The translations under genes and the position numbers were made by a program. Shown here piece by piece: positions 1 through 8,224 of a DNA stretch of 35,748 nucleotides (position 1 is the stretch's first letter; each line of letters begins with the position of its first letter). This DNA comes from Bacteroidales bacterium (GTDB lineage: Bacteria; Bacteroidota; Bacteroidia; Bacteroidales; Bacteroidaceae), in the NCBI GenBank assembly GCA_015060865.1, contig SUXS01000024.1:1-35748 (forward strand), in the 5' to 3' direction. A model generated the notes under the pieces. The model saw only the letters and a list, made by a program, of their open reading frames with translations, did not search any database and was not told the DNA's origin.

Positions 1-204
1 AGAAAGGGAAATTGTTTGGATAATGCTGTAATGGAAAATTTCTTTGGCATTATGAAGTCTGAATTGCTATATTTGCAACAGTTTTCGGATATGGAGGTTT
101 TCAAATGTGAACTAAGAAAGTATATCAGCTACTATAACAACGAACGAATTAAACTAAAATTAAACGGAAAGAGTCCGGTGCAATACCGAACTCCGTATCA
201 ATAA
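1..204 (+). CDS. IS3-family transposase (OrfB), 3' end only
   Basis: The reading frame is open from the first base, so the gene is cut by the window edge. The visible 67 residues begin [20 protein letters not shown] and continue through a [16 protein letters not shown] stretch. This is the C-terminal part of the rve/DDE integrase core of IS3-family (IS150-like) transposases, including the region with the last catalytic Glu (in the ENFFG segment) and the conserved YNxxR ending. The enzyme would cut and join the ends of its own element. A terminal inverted repeat follows the stop codon by about 15 bases. Whether the 5' half is intact cannot be seen. Family assignment is secure; the subgroup is not. 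Confidence 0.85.
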   Translation, partial: RKGNCLDNAVMENFFGIMKSELLYLQQFSDMEVFKCELRKYISYYNNERIKLKLNGKSPVQYRTPYQ

Positions 205-220
205 ACATATTTAATAATCC

Positions 221-244
221 GTCCAATTTCTTGGGGTCAGTACA
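221..244 (+). repeat. Right terminal inverted repeat of the IS3-family element
   Basis: About 16 bases after the transposase stop lies the segment TTTCTTGGGGTCAGTACA, whose reverse complement begins TGTACTGACCCC. A short terminal repeat starting with TG and placed just behind the transposase is typical of IS3-family elements. The left end is outside the window, so neither pairing nor a target-site duplication can be tested. Confidence 0.55.
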
Positions 245-342
245 AACCCAGGTATCGGTCTTTATTTGTCAATACCACAGCGTATTACAAGCAACTACCG
301 ACACCTCAGCTAAAATCTCCAAACTTAGAAATTCTCTGCTTC

Positions 343-771
343 TCACCCTTCCTTGCCATACGCCGCAAACCCTATCGGCTTACGATCGATGGGAGTTTGT
401 TTCTGTTTATCGGCCAATTGCGAAAGAGCCAAATAGATATCATCAAGTTCGCGGCGTGTATCTTCGCTAAGGTCGTTGATAGCGGCAATAGTATCTTCAC
501 TGCCCTGTTCCAAAGCCTTCATCCGTTGCTCGAGTTCTTCAATCTCTTTGATAGTACCATTGGCAGAGGTGAGATACTGGCACACGGTGACGAAAGCACG
601 CATGATGTTGATGTTTATTTCAATAGCTGTTTCGTTGTTCAGCACCGATGAAAGCATAGCCACGCCCTGCTCAGTGAAAGCAAACGGCATGTAGCGTGTA
701 CCACCCCGTTCGTTTGAGGTCACAAATTGAAATCTTGAAAATTCTTCCCTCTTCATCAGCTGCCTCAGCAA
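343..771 (-). pseudogene. ORF6N-domain protein, 5'-truncated
   Basis: This 142-residue frame matches the second half of ORF6N-domain proteins, a DNA-binding family common in phages and in Bacteroidota accessory DNA. The segment FQFVTSNERGGTRYMPFAFT and the following EQGVAMLSSVL are the conserved end of the ORF6N domain. After them come a helical, Glu-rich region (about residues 60 to 120) and a tail ending IGFAAYGKEG. The usual N-terminal part of the domain, about 50 to 60 residues containing the RNIKRFP-like segment, is missing. The frame starts abruptly at MLRQLMKREEF, and no other frame upstream restores it. The IS end lies about 100 bases beyond its 3' end. A second, shorter remnant of the same family occurs near 33.6 kb. 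It is probably non-functional, although a short product could still be made. Confidence 0.7.
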
Positions 772-827
772 TGCTGACTAAAGTTGGTTATTGTTTATCG
801 AGACGGCACCCAATAAGAGAGTAATTC

Positions 828-1895
828 CTATCTACGTTGGCGACGTACAGTGAGTGTTTGCCCACTATTGCTTGCCTTAGATGACGAAGGGGATTTACGC
901 TGACGTGAAGTACGCACAGAGGCTTTCTTTTCCGAATTTTCAGTCTTTTTTTCCGTAGCTCTTGGCTTACGGGCCGCGCTGCGCACTGATTTCTTTTCGG
1001 CCTTTGTGTCGGTTGCTGTGGCTGTGGTGTCTGGCTCTTCTATACCCCAGAGCTTATTTTCAAAGGTAACGAGCTCCTTCTCTATACGCTGCTGCTCGGC
1101 CTTCATGGCGGTATCGTTGGGGCAGTATTGGGCCAAAAGCTTGTTTTGCAGGTTGGCGGTCTTGTAGATGTCGCCCTCGTAGAGGCTGCGCACGAAATAG
1201 TCGTCGATGCTCATGTTCGACACGTTGTTGTAGCTGCTGGTCATGAGGGGTGTCATGCCGAGGTAGGGGCTCACCTCGTCGTAGTTGAGCCAGAACATGG
1301 GGTACTTGGTGGTCTCGCTACCGAAGTCGCCACTGCGGTGCAGCACGGGGCAGATGGCAGTGACGCGGGTGGTGTAGGTAGCTGTACGCTGGTCGTAGAA
1401 CGAGCTTTCCTTGATGAAGTAGCTGAGCACCTCACCCGAGGGGATGTCGCTGTCGGCAATGGTAAGCTTGCCGTCCTTCTCCTCGTAGTAGATGTAGAAC
1501 TTGTCGAGCATGTCGGTCACCTTGTACTTATTGTCCTCGGTGAAGAGCTCGTTACCGTCGGAGCGGTACTCGTAGGCAGGCACCTTGCCGTCGGCCACGA
1601 GGCGGATGATGAGGGTGAAGAGGTTGACACGGTCGCCCAACGGCTCTACGGGATAGTAGAGGGCGGCGTTCTTCTCCTTGGTCATGTCGAGGGTACGGTA
1701 GATGTCGCGCTTCCACACCACATCGGTGGGAGCGGGCATCTGGGCCGTATACTGTGCCTTGGCACGCTCGCTGAGCGAGGTCTCGCTCTTCTTCTCGGCT
1801 TCTGCCTGTGCCTTGAGCCGTGCCTTGGGTTGTGCTACGGTACCCTGTGCACAGAGGAGCAGGGCTACAATTGCTATGAGGGATTTCGTTTTCAT
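828..1895 (-). CDS. gldN: GldN/PorN, type IX secretion system periplasmic ring protein
   Basis: A 355-residue protein with an N-terminal signal peptide (KSLIAIVALLLCAQGTVAQ). It matches GldN/PorN, the periplasmic partner of the lipoprotein GldK in the ring-shaped T9SS complex under the outer membrane. Family features include the DVVWKRDIYRTLDMTKEKNA segment near residues 58 to 77, the PVEPLGDRVNLFTLIIRLV segment, and FWLNYDEVSPYLG. It is the last gene of the porP-gldK-gldL-gldM-gldN operon, 70 bases after gldM. The last 65 or so residues are strongly basic and low in complexity (repeated KK, RK and S runs, ending VRRQRR); I know of no such tail as a family hallmark. The core assignment is secure from sequence and gene order. 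Confidence 0.93.
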   Translation of the reverse strand: MKTKSLIAIVALLLCAQGTVAQPKARLKAQAEAEKKSETSLSERAKAQYTAQMPAPTDVVWKRDIYRTLDMTKEKNAALYYPVEPLGDRVNLFTLIIRLVADGKVPAYEYRSDGNELFTEDNKYKVTDMLDKFYIYYEEKDGKLTIADSDIPSGEVLSYFIKESSFYDQRTATYTTRVTAICPVLHRSGDFGSETTKYPMFWLNYDEVSPYLGMTPLMTSSYNNVSNMSIDDYFVRSLYEGDIYKTANLQNKLLAQYCPNDTAMKAEQQRIEKELVTFENKLWGIEEPDTTATATDTKAEKKSVRSAARKPRATEKKTENSEKKASVRTSRQRKSPSSSKASNSGQTLTVRRQRR

Positions 1896-1965
1896 ATCGT
1901 TGTTATTTTTAGGTGCTCGAAGTACTCGGAGTTCTCTGAGAGCTTGGAGTACTCGGACTATTAAT

Positions 1966-3540
1966 TTAGTTTATTATCACTTCCAGGGTCGATGGCAGCT
2001 GGCGCTCTATACCGTCGGGGCCTACGGCCTTCACGCTGGAGATGTAGAAGCGCTTGCCACGGGTGAGGCGGCGGAAGGTATTCTTCTGGCGTTCCGAGAA
2101 GTTGGCTCCGTTGGAGAGCTCGGGCATGGCATTACCCATGTTATCGAACGTTACAGTCTCGAAGCTGATGACACGGAAGCCGATGTTGAGCAGGCCGTCA
2201 TCAATAGCAGCGATGATGCCCTCGGCACTCATCAGGGCCTGCTTGCTGAGCTTGGTGCCACCGCCACGGTAGCGCTGGGTGACGCCCTTGTCGTCCTTAT
2301 ATTCGATGAAGGGGGTAGGGTCGGGCAACTGGCGCACACGGAAGGTGTACTCGCCCATGCTCATCTGACGGCCGCTCTGCTCGGCACTCACGGCGATGAC
2401 CACATCGGAGCCTACCCTGGTGGGGTGGGCAATGAACCCACCCGCTACAGCACGCAGGGTACCGTTGCCATTGGCGATGCGGGCCGACACCTTATTGTTG
2501 GGTACGCCCGGCACGGAGATGGCGATGGGGTTGTCGTAGCCGGCATAGAGCACGTTCATCATCGAGGCCGATACGGTAGCGATAGGATCAACCACGGTGT
2601 ACTTCTGCGAGAAGTCGCGACGTACGGTCTCTCCCGAGCCATCGTTGAGCTCAAGGTAACCGTTGAGGGTGAAGTCGCCCGTACTGTTGCAGGGCACCTC
2701 ATACCAACCGTTCTCAGTCTCTACGAGTTGGTCGTTGATATAGATATTGGGGCGCTGAGTAGTATCCACAGCAGCCATGATGATGCGGGCACCAAAGGTG
2801 TTGCCGCGTACTACATTCTGTGAGGTGGGAATGACGTAGGCGCTGAGCTCGTTGACACGTACGTCGGTGGCGTCGATGTTGACGTTGAGGTCGTGCAGGA
2901 TCTCACCCTCGGCATAGCGTACGTCGTTCTGGAACTTGGTGAGCAGCGTTACGGCAGCCGCCACGGGCATGTTCTCGAAGTTGTATTGCTGCCAGTTCTT
3001 ACCCAGTGAGTTCTCGGTCTGAGGTACTGAGGTATCGAAGTTGTCACTAATGATGCGTTGCTGTACAGTGTCGGTAATCATCGTCACCACCTGGTTGCGG
3101 TAGTTGTTGATCACCTCATAGAGCTTACCACCCTCGCCCGTACCAGGAGCCAGCATCACGAAGTTGGCGGCTTCGAGGTTCTCCTTGTTCTTGATGTTGC
3201 GTACATCGGCCTTCTTGCCGTCGGCCTCACGTACCATGCGTACTTTGAGTTCCTCGGCATAGTTATAGGCCGAGTCGGATAGCTCCTTCACACGCTTTGC
3301 CTTGGCATACCACTCGCCCACCTTCTCGGGGTTCTTGGCCATCTGTGCCTCAAAGTCCTGAAAGATCGCAAGGTTCTGCTTGGTAGCGTTGTCTGTACTG
3401 CGGCTGAGCCCTGAGTCAACGATGGTGAAGCCGTTGAGTACATCGGACGACACGTTGAGGGCAAGCATCGCCATCAGCACGATGTACATCAAGTTGATCA
3501 TTCGCTGACGGGGTGTCAGCTTTTTCTTTCCTGCGCTCAT
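1966..3540 (-). CDS. gldM: GldM/PorM, type IX secretion motor component
   Basis: A 524-residue protein with the GldM layout: a short cytoplasmic N-terminus (MSAGKKKLTPRQRMINLMY), one inner-membrane helix (LMYIVLMAMLALNVSSDVLNGF, about residues 17 to 38), then a long periplasmic part made of an alpha-helical domain and several beta domains. With GldL it forms the proton-driven inner-membrane motor that powers export and contacts the GldK-GldN ring. The start is the ATG 12 bases after the gldL stop, which suggests translation from the same message. Its length fits the family, which is usually about 510 to 530 residues. No oddities were seen. Confidence 0.95.
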   Translation of the reverse strand: MSAGKKKLTPRQRMINLMYIVLMAMLALNVSSDVLNGFTIVDSGLSRSTDNATKQNLAIFQDFEAQMAKNPEKVGEWYAKAKRVKELSDSAYNYAEELKVRMVREADGKKADVRNIKNKENLEAANFVMLAPGTGEGGKLYEVINNYRNQVVTMITDTVQQRIISDNFDTSVPQTENSLGKNWQQYNFENMPVAAAVTLLTKFQNDVRYAEGEILHDLNVNIDATDVRVNELSAYVIPTSQNVVRGNTFGARIIMAAVDTTQRPNIYINDQLVETENGWYEVPCNSTGDFTLNGYLELNDGSGETVRRDFSQKYTVVDPIATVSASMMNVLYAGYDNPIAISVPGVPNNKVSARIANGNGTLRAVAGGFIAHPTRVGSDVVIAVSAEQSGRQMSMGEYTFRVRQLPDPTPFIEYKDDKGVTQRYRGGGTKLSKQALMSAEGIIAAIDDGLLNIGFRVISFETVTFDNMGNAMPELSNGANFSERQKNTFRRLTRGKRFYISSVKAVGPDGIERQLPSTLEVIIN

Positions 3541-3552
3541 AGTGCGTGTGTG

Positions 3553-4401
3553 TTAGGCTTCCTTACTCTGTTCGTCGGCATTGCGGCCTACCTTCATGTT
3601 GACGGTCATCGACTGCAGCATGCGGTCGTATACCTGGTTGAGTTCCTCAATCTGCTCGGCCATGCGGCGTGTCTGCTCATTGACGAGATCTATATTGCCA
3701 ATCTGTGAGCCGAGGCTCTTGAGATGCATCTCGTAGATGGTGTTGATGGAGGTAAGGTTGCGGCTCAGACGCTCTACCTCGTCGGCACTGGCCTCAAGCT
3801 GCGACGACTGGTCGGAAATATGCTGGAACGACTCGGTGAGCTCGCGCAACTTCTCGATATAGTCTTGTGTCACCTGTTGCAACTCGGGCACATCGACCTT
3901 GCCATCAACGACAGGCACTACAGGCTGGGTTGCGGCAACGGCATTAGAGCCAGCAACGGCGGCTCCTGCGGGAGCAGCATTGCCCTGTGCTGCGGCCATA
4001 GCAGCATTGGCTGCCGCGAGGTTGGCCATAGCATTCAAGGCATCAGCATCCAACTGAGGTGCTGCTGTGGAAGAACCGACACCGTCGGTTCCTACGGGTA
4101 CAGCACTGTTTGCTATAGGAGCACCACCAATGATGACGGGTCCTCCAGTGGCGGCAGGGGCATCATCAGCACTTTTTGTGCTTGCCTGGCGCTCAAAGCC
4201 ATTGACGATAAAGGTGAGCACCTCGGTACCCATACCAATAAAGAGCATCAGGTCGGCACCGCTGATATGGGTGAGCTTGAAAAGGGCACCCAAGATTACG
4301 ATAGCGGCACCCCAGCTGTAGAGGTAGTTCAATATGGTCTGTCCCTTCTGTGTCTCCAGGAAATCCTGGAAGCGGGAAATCATGCTTTTGTTCTGTTTCA
4401 T
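3553..4401 (-). CDS. gldL: GldL/PorL, type IX secretion motor component
   Basis: A 282-residue inner-membrane protein. The N-terminus carries FLETQKGQTILNYLYSWGAA, typical of GldL, and two close transmembrane helices (about residues 22 to 42 and 48 to 66; LYSWGAAIVILGALFKLTH then LMLFIGMGTEVLTFIVNGFE). The second contains the Glu that in GldL lies inside the membrane and is linked to proton flow. The cytoplasmic part has an Ala/Gly/Val-rich stretch of low complexity (about 85 to 170) and then a coiled coil ending MLQSMTVNMKVGRNADEQS. It works as a complex with GldM. The 85-base gap to gldK is the longest in the operon. Confidence 0.94.
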   Translation of the reverse strand: MKQNKSMISRFQDFLETQKGQTILNYLYSWGAAIVILGALFKLTHISGADLMLFIGMGTEVLTFIVNGFERQASTKSADDAPAATGGPVIIGGAPIANSAVPVGTDGVGSSTAAPQLDADALNAMANLAAANAAMAAAQGNAAPAGAAVAGSNAVAATQPVVPVVDGKVDVPELQQVTQDYIEKLRELTESFQHISDQSSQLEASADEVERLSRNLTSINTIYEMHLKSLGSQIGNIDLVNEQTRRMAEQIEELNQVYDRMLQSMTVNMKVGRNADEQSKEA

Positions 4402-4486
4402 TGTGGTATTTTATTATGGGAGCTTTAGGGGATTAAAGGCTATTAAAGTGTTGTTGAACTCCTAATCCCTAACTCCAAATTCCTAA

Positions 4487-5908
4487 TTATTTCCTTGCTG
4501 TCCCTACATAGGAGCGTACACAGCGGAAGCCAATGTAGGAGCGTGTCTCATTCTGATATTCGTAGGTACGCGAAACGGATTGGATAAACTTTTCAGGATC
4601 TTTCCATGAACCGCCGCGCACGGTTTTCTTCTTCATATAATAGGGGTCCTCCTTAGCTGCATTGTAGAAGAGCTCGGGGTTCATGTCGCTCATCTGGAGT
4701 ACACCCGCCTCGGTGTATACGGTCGATGTCCATTCGGCTACATTGCCCGCCATGTCGAAGAGGCCGTGGCTGTTGGCCGAGTAGGAGCCAACCTTCGTGG
4801 TGATGAGGCTGCCGTCCTTGGTGTAGTTGCCGCGCTCAGGCTTGAAGTTGGCGTAGAAGCATCCCTCGTCGCTCTTGGTGCCGTCCTGCATCCAGGGGAA
4901 GAGTGTGCCCTCCTTGCCACGAGCGGCATATTCCCATTCGGCCTCTGTAGGGAGGCGATAGCGCTGTACATACTTGGCTTGTGAACCGAGACCACGCAAG
5001 AGGTAGTCGGTACGCCATGCGCAGAAGGCATTGGCCTGCTCCCAGCTCACGCCCACCACAGGATAGTCATTGTAGTTGGGGTGGTTGAAGTAGAGCTGCA
5101 TATACATCTCGTTGTTGGCATTGGGAAAATCGTTGACCCAGCAGGTGGTGTCGGGGAAGATATTCACGATATAGGTGTTCACAAAGTCGTGAGGACCTGA
5201 TAGTGGACGATTAATAGTCTCGCGTACAATCTGTCCATCCTCATTGATATAGGCGGTATCTTTAGAGATCATAATCACCTCGTCGGGGTTGACCTTTACA
5301 TCCGTATTGCGCACTCGCTTGGCTGCATCGAGCTGATTCTTGCGTAGTGCGGCTTGGGTATAGTCTACGATTTCATAGCGATAGTTCATCTGTCGTGGGT
5401 CAAGTTCGAGTGCCCCAGTATAGGGATTGCGCTTATACACGCTTTGGATAGCGATAAGCTGATCCTCTGTAGCCTTGCGCCAAGGGATGGGTTTCTTCCA
5501 ATTGAGGTACGGAGTAATGGGCTCGCCATACTCATCCTCTTCGATTTTATAGGTCTCGTCGCCACCGTATGCGGGGTCGGCCAGACGCTCACGGATGATA
5601 GAGTCGCGCACCCAGTGTACAAACTGGCGGTACTCGGCATTGGTTATCTCGGTATCGTCCATCCAGAACGACTCCACAGAAATCTCTTTATACGGAGCAT
5701 TCGAGCCCCAGAGAGTATCGGTGTCCTCTTCTCCCAACTTGAGCGAACCGCGTGGAACGAGCACCATACCAAAAGGTGCAGGCTCGTTGAATGATGCAGA
5801 GCGGGAACCTGTGAGCTCACCACCTGCAGCCATAGAGGCATTGCTCGACCCCATACAAGAGGTCAGTAGTGCAGCTGCGGCTATGCCCATAATCCATTTT
5901 GTCTTCAT
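4487..5908 (-). CDS. gldK: GldK/PorK, T9SS lipoprotein of the sulfatase-modifying-factor fold
   Basis: A 473-residue protein with a lipoprotein signal (MGIAAAALLTSCMGSS, lipobox Cys at about residue 18). The rest is a formylglycine-generating-enzyme-like domain (FGE-sulfatase) with landmarks ESFWMDDTEITNAEYRQFVH, NYNDYPVVGVSWEQANAFCA, RLPTEAEWEYAARG, GLFDMAGNVAEWTS, RGGSWKDP and a final IGFRCVR. In T9SS this fold is structural: GldK pairs with GldN to build the periplasmic ring attached to the outer membrane. It starts 5 bases after the porP stop, so the two are very likely co-transcribed. Gene order separates it from true sulfatase-activating enzymes. Confidence 0.94.
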   Translation of the reverse strand: MKTKWIMGIAAAALLTSCMGSSNASMAAGGELTGSRSASFNEPAPFGMVLVPRGSLKLGEEDTDTLWGSNAPYKEISVESFWMDDTEITNAEYRQFVHWVRDSIIRERLADPAYGGDETYKIEEDEYGEPITPYLNWKKPIPWRKATEDQLIAIQSVYKRNPYTGALELDPRQMNYRYEIVDYTQAALRKNQLDAAKRVRNTDVKVNPDEVIMISKDTAYINEDGQIVRETINRPLSGPHDFVNTYIVNIFPDTTCWVNDFPNANNEMYMQLYFNHPNYNDYPVVGVSWEQANAFCAWRTDYLLRGLGSQAKYVQRYRLPTEAEWEYAARGKEGTLFPWMQDGTKSDEGCFYANFKPERGNYTKDGSLITTKVGSYSANSHGLFDMAGNVAEWTSTVYTEAGVLQMSDMNPELFYNAAKEDPYYMKKKTVRGGSWKDPEKFIQSVSRTYEYQNETRSYIGFRCVRSYVGTARK

Positions 5909-5913
5909 ACGAG

Positions 5914-6852
5914 TTATAATATACGTATACTTTTATGTTTGTTCTTTCCTTTTTTAAATAGGTCCAAGTCCATCACATAGCCCACATACAGGTCGTGACT
6001 CCCATGGATGAGTCCCACACCCGAGGTAAAGAGTTCGTAGGCATAGCCAAACGATACGCTGTTGATCTCTCCTCCGAGGAGTATGGCCACCGATGTCATA
6101 GGGCTGTAGGTAAGGCCCGCGTAGTAGCGCTTCTCGTCGTAGGTGTAGGTGCCTCGCAGCGTGAGGTCGGCCCGCCATGCTTGCAGGTCGGTCATCACTT
6201 GCATTGAAGGCTGTATGGATAATAACGGATTCTTTAGCTGAATATTGCATCCACCGCTGAAATAAAAAGTGGGATCTATCTTTATCTCATGCGTTTCGCC
6301 AAGCTCGATGGTAGGTGCAGTGACGTGCATCACCGACAAACCTGCATAGAAGAGGCGGTGGGTGTAGTGCACGCCTGCGGTGAGGTCGAGCCCCATGCCG
6401 TCGATCTCTGATGAGGGGAAGGCATCGTCGCCTGCCTCTTCGGCTTCGACCTTCGAACCATCGAATTTCTGCTCCAGCGACCCCACACTGACACCTATTG
6501 CCATACGTCCGCTCCACAGGTTGAACTGATAGGCATAGCCCGCAAAGAGACGTTGGTTGGTGAAGAGACCTATAGACTCATTGTAGAGGTTGGCGCTCAC
6601 AGCCTGATTCTTCTTTTCTGTAGGGAGCACCATATCGGCCCCTATAAGCATCGTTGCAGGGGCGTTGGTATAGCCAGCCATCTGCATGGCGTAGGTGCCA
6701 TACATATTGAGTCGTCCGCTCAGCCCTGCCACGGCAGGATTGTAGTAGCCCTGTAGTGCCCAGTAGTGAGTGAAGTGTGTGTCAAACTGTGCCCGAGCCG
6801 CTACGGCAGCAAGCAGCAGTGATAGGGTCAATATGACTTTTCTAACTGACAT
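5914..6852 (-). CDS. porP: PorP/SprF-type outer-membrane protein, T9SS
   Basis: A 312-residue protein with a signal peptide (KVILTLSLLLAAVAARAQ). It then shows the start typical of the PorP/SprF family: FDTHFTHYWALQGYYNPAVA and the downstream GLSGRLNMYGTYAMQMAGY. The remainder is an outer-membrane beta-barrel with alternating aromatic strands. PorP proteins associate with the GldK-GldN ring and the export channel and help retain some cargo at the surface. It is the first gene of the operon, facing away from pyrE across a 260-base gap. Family membership is clear; which PorP/SprF subtype it is cannot be told. Confidence 0.9.
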   Translation of the reverse strand: MSVRKVILTLSLLLAAVAARAQFDTHFTHYWALQGYYNPAVAGLSGRLNMYGTYAMQMAGYTNAPATMLIGADMVLPTEKKNQAVSANLYNESIGLFTNQRLFAGYAYQFNLWSGRMAIGVSVGSLEQKFDGSKVEAEEAGDDAFPSSEIDGMGLDLTAGVHYTHRLFYAGLSVMHVTAPTIELGETHEIKIDPTFYFSGGCNIQLKNPLLSIQPSMQVMTDLQAWRADLTLRGTYTYDEKRYYAGLTYSPMTSVAILLGGEINSVSFGYAYELFTSGVGLIHGSHDLYVGYVMDLDLFKKGKNKHKSIRIL

Positions 6853-7075
6853 TACCTATTAATAACGAAAAGTTGGATATTTTAGTATTCTTTTCATAAA
6901 GTTATCTAACCAACACATGAGATTGGAGTAAAAATAAACTAGAGATTTCCTTGAATTTAAAATAAACACCTTGCCTAAACTACTCTTCACAAAGTAATTA
7001 TAAGACATCGTATCATCGATAAAAAATATTTATAAGAAAAAGAGAGTTTGTGCGTGTATTTATCGCAGTTTGTGT

Positions 7076-7083
7076 TATCTTTG
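7076..7083 (+). promoter_or_regulatory. Probable -7 promoter box for pyrE
   Basis: TATCTTTG matches the Bacteroidota -7 consensus TAnnTTTG and lies 30 bases before the chosen pyrE start. A TTTG occurs at 7047-7050, but the 25-base gap to it is longer than the usual 19 to 21, so the -33 element is uncertain. Confidence 0.5.
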
Positions 7084-7112
7084 CGTTTGTTTTATTAGAA
7101 AAATATTGCGGA

Positions 7113-7745
7113 ATGAAAACCCTTGAAAAAATTTATGCAGAAAAACTGCTGAGAATCAAAGCCATCAAGTTACAACCATCTAACCCCTTTACATGGGCAT
7201 CAGGTTGGAAGTCGCCTTTCTATTGCGACAACAGAAAAACACTCTCTTATCCTGGATTACGTGACTTCATCAAGATTGAATTTGCACGCGTCATTCAGGA
7301 GCGTTTTGGACAAGTAGATGCCATTGCGGGTGTTGCCACAGGTGCCATTGCTATGGGTGCCCTCGTAGCTGATTTGCTCAATCTGCCTTTCGTATATGTA
7401 CGTTCGTCTCCCAAAGATCATGGATTGGAGAACCTCATTGAAGGCGACTTGCGTCCCAGCATGAAGGTGGTAGTAGTAGAAGACCTCATCTCAACAGGCG
7501 GAAGTAGCCTCAAGGCAGTACAAGCTATTCGTAACAACGGATGTGAGGTGATTGGTATGGTAGCATCATATACCTATGGATTTGACGTAGCAGAAAAGGC
7601 TTTCAAGGATGCCGATGTGAAACTCATCACACTGACAAACTACGAAGCTGTGCTTGAAGTTGCTCAAAAAACAGGCTATATCACCGAAGATGAATTGCCT
7701 ATGCTTGATGAATGGCGCAAGGACCCCGCTCATTGGAACGGATAA
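7113..7745 (+). CDS. pyrE: Orotate phosphoribosyltransferase
   Basis: A 210-residue enzyme that joins orotate to PRPP to give orotidine 5'-phosphate in pyrimidine synthesis. It shows NPFTWASGWKSPFYCDNRK near the N-terminus, GVATGAIAMGALVAD in the middle and the PRPP-binding loop VVVVEDLISTGGSSLKAV. The frame is open from 7050, but the start MKTLEKIYAEKLLRIKAIKL at 7113 matches the family length and lies downstream of a good -7 box, so the longer start is rejected. A gene for an SRPBCC-domain protein follows 12 bases after its stop. Confidence 0.96.
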   Translation: MKTLEKIYAEKLLRIKAIKLQPSNPFTWASGWKSPFYCDNRKTLSYPGLRDFIKIEFARVIQERFGQVDAIAGVATGAIAMGALVADLLNLPFVYVRSSPKDHGLENLIEGDLRPSMKVVVVEDLISTGGSSLKAVQAIRNNGCEVIGMVASYTYGFDVAEKAFKDADVKLITLTNYEAVLEVAQKTGYITEDELPMLDEWRKDPAHWNG

Positions 7746-7757
7746 AAGCCTACAAGA

Positions 7758-8168
7758 ATGAATCAATTTGAAAGCCAAATAGTAGCTATTCCTTATAGCC
7801 AACAACGGGTATACAATATGCTCTCGGACCTCTCGCACTTAGAGAGTGTGAAAGATCGTATACCACAAGATAAAGTAAAGGAACTGAAATTTGATAGCGA
7901 CACGGTAAGCATAAATGTACTTCCTGTGGGCGATATAGTTTTTAAAGTAGTGGAACGGGAAGAACCCAAATGTGTGAAGCTCGAAGCCACGACATCACCT
8001 ATCCCACTCACATTATGGATACAGATGTTACCAACAGCCGAAGAAGCCAGTAAAATGAAATTGACATTACGCACAGAACTCAATCCCTTTATCAAAGGTA
8101 TGGTGCAAAAGCCACTTCAGGAAGGTCTTGAAAAAATGGCTGAGATGCTTTCAAAAATAACCTACTGA
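7758..8168 (+). CDS. SRPBCC-fold (polyketide-cyclase-like) protein
   Basis: A 136-residue cytoplasmic protein of the SRPBCC/START-like type. It opens with FESQIVAIPYSQQRVYNMLS, a beta strand followed by the helix typical of the fold. Strands with a hydrophobic cavity pattern follow, and the C-terminal helix is NPFIKGMVQKPLQEGLEKMA. Such proteins bind a hydrophobic or small ligand; no catalytic residues can be assigned and the role is unknown. It lies 12 bases after pyrE and is likely co-transcribed with it. The 38-bp palindrome follows 7 bases after its stop. Confidence 0.75.
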   Translation: MNQFESQIVAIPYSQQRVYNMLSDLSHLESVKDRIPQDKVKELKFDSDTVSINVLPVGDIVFKVVEREEPKCVKLEATTSPIPLTLWIQMLPTAEEASKMKLTLRTELNPFIKGMVQKPLQEGLEKMAEMLSKITY

Positions 8169-8175
8169 ACATAAC

Positions 8176-8213
8176 ACTCGATACGGATTTTGCATGCAAA
8201 ATCCGTATCGAGT
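8176..8213. repeat. Perfect 38-bp palindrome before comM
   Basis: The 19-base arm ACTCGATACGGATTTTGCA is followed directly by its exact reverse complement with no spacer, centred on TGCATGCA. It ends 11 bases before the comM ATG. As RNA it would form a long hairpin ending close to the ribosome-binding zone; as DNA it could be a protein-binding site or a cruciform. There is no T-run directly after it, so it is not a standard intrinsic terminator on the plus strand. Confidence 0.9.
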
Positions 8214-8224
8214 TTAGATATATT

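Noticed and set aside
1128..1964. Long plus-strand open frame (278 codons) across gldN
   Set aside because: It is antisense to the well-supported gldN and has a biased His/Val/Glu composition typical of a shadow frame; no family features.
1702..2823. 373-codon plus-strand frame across gldM
   Set aside because: Antisense to gldM, crosses the gldM-gldN gap and shows no domain; a shadow of GC-rich codons.
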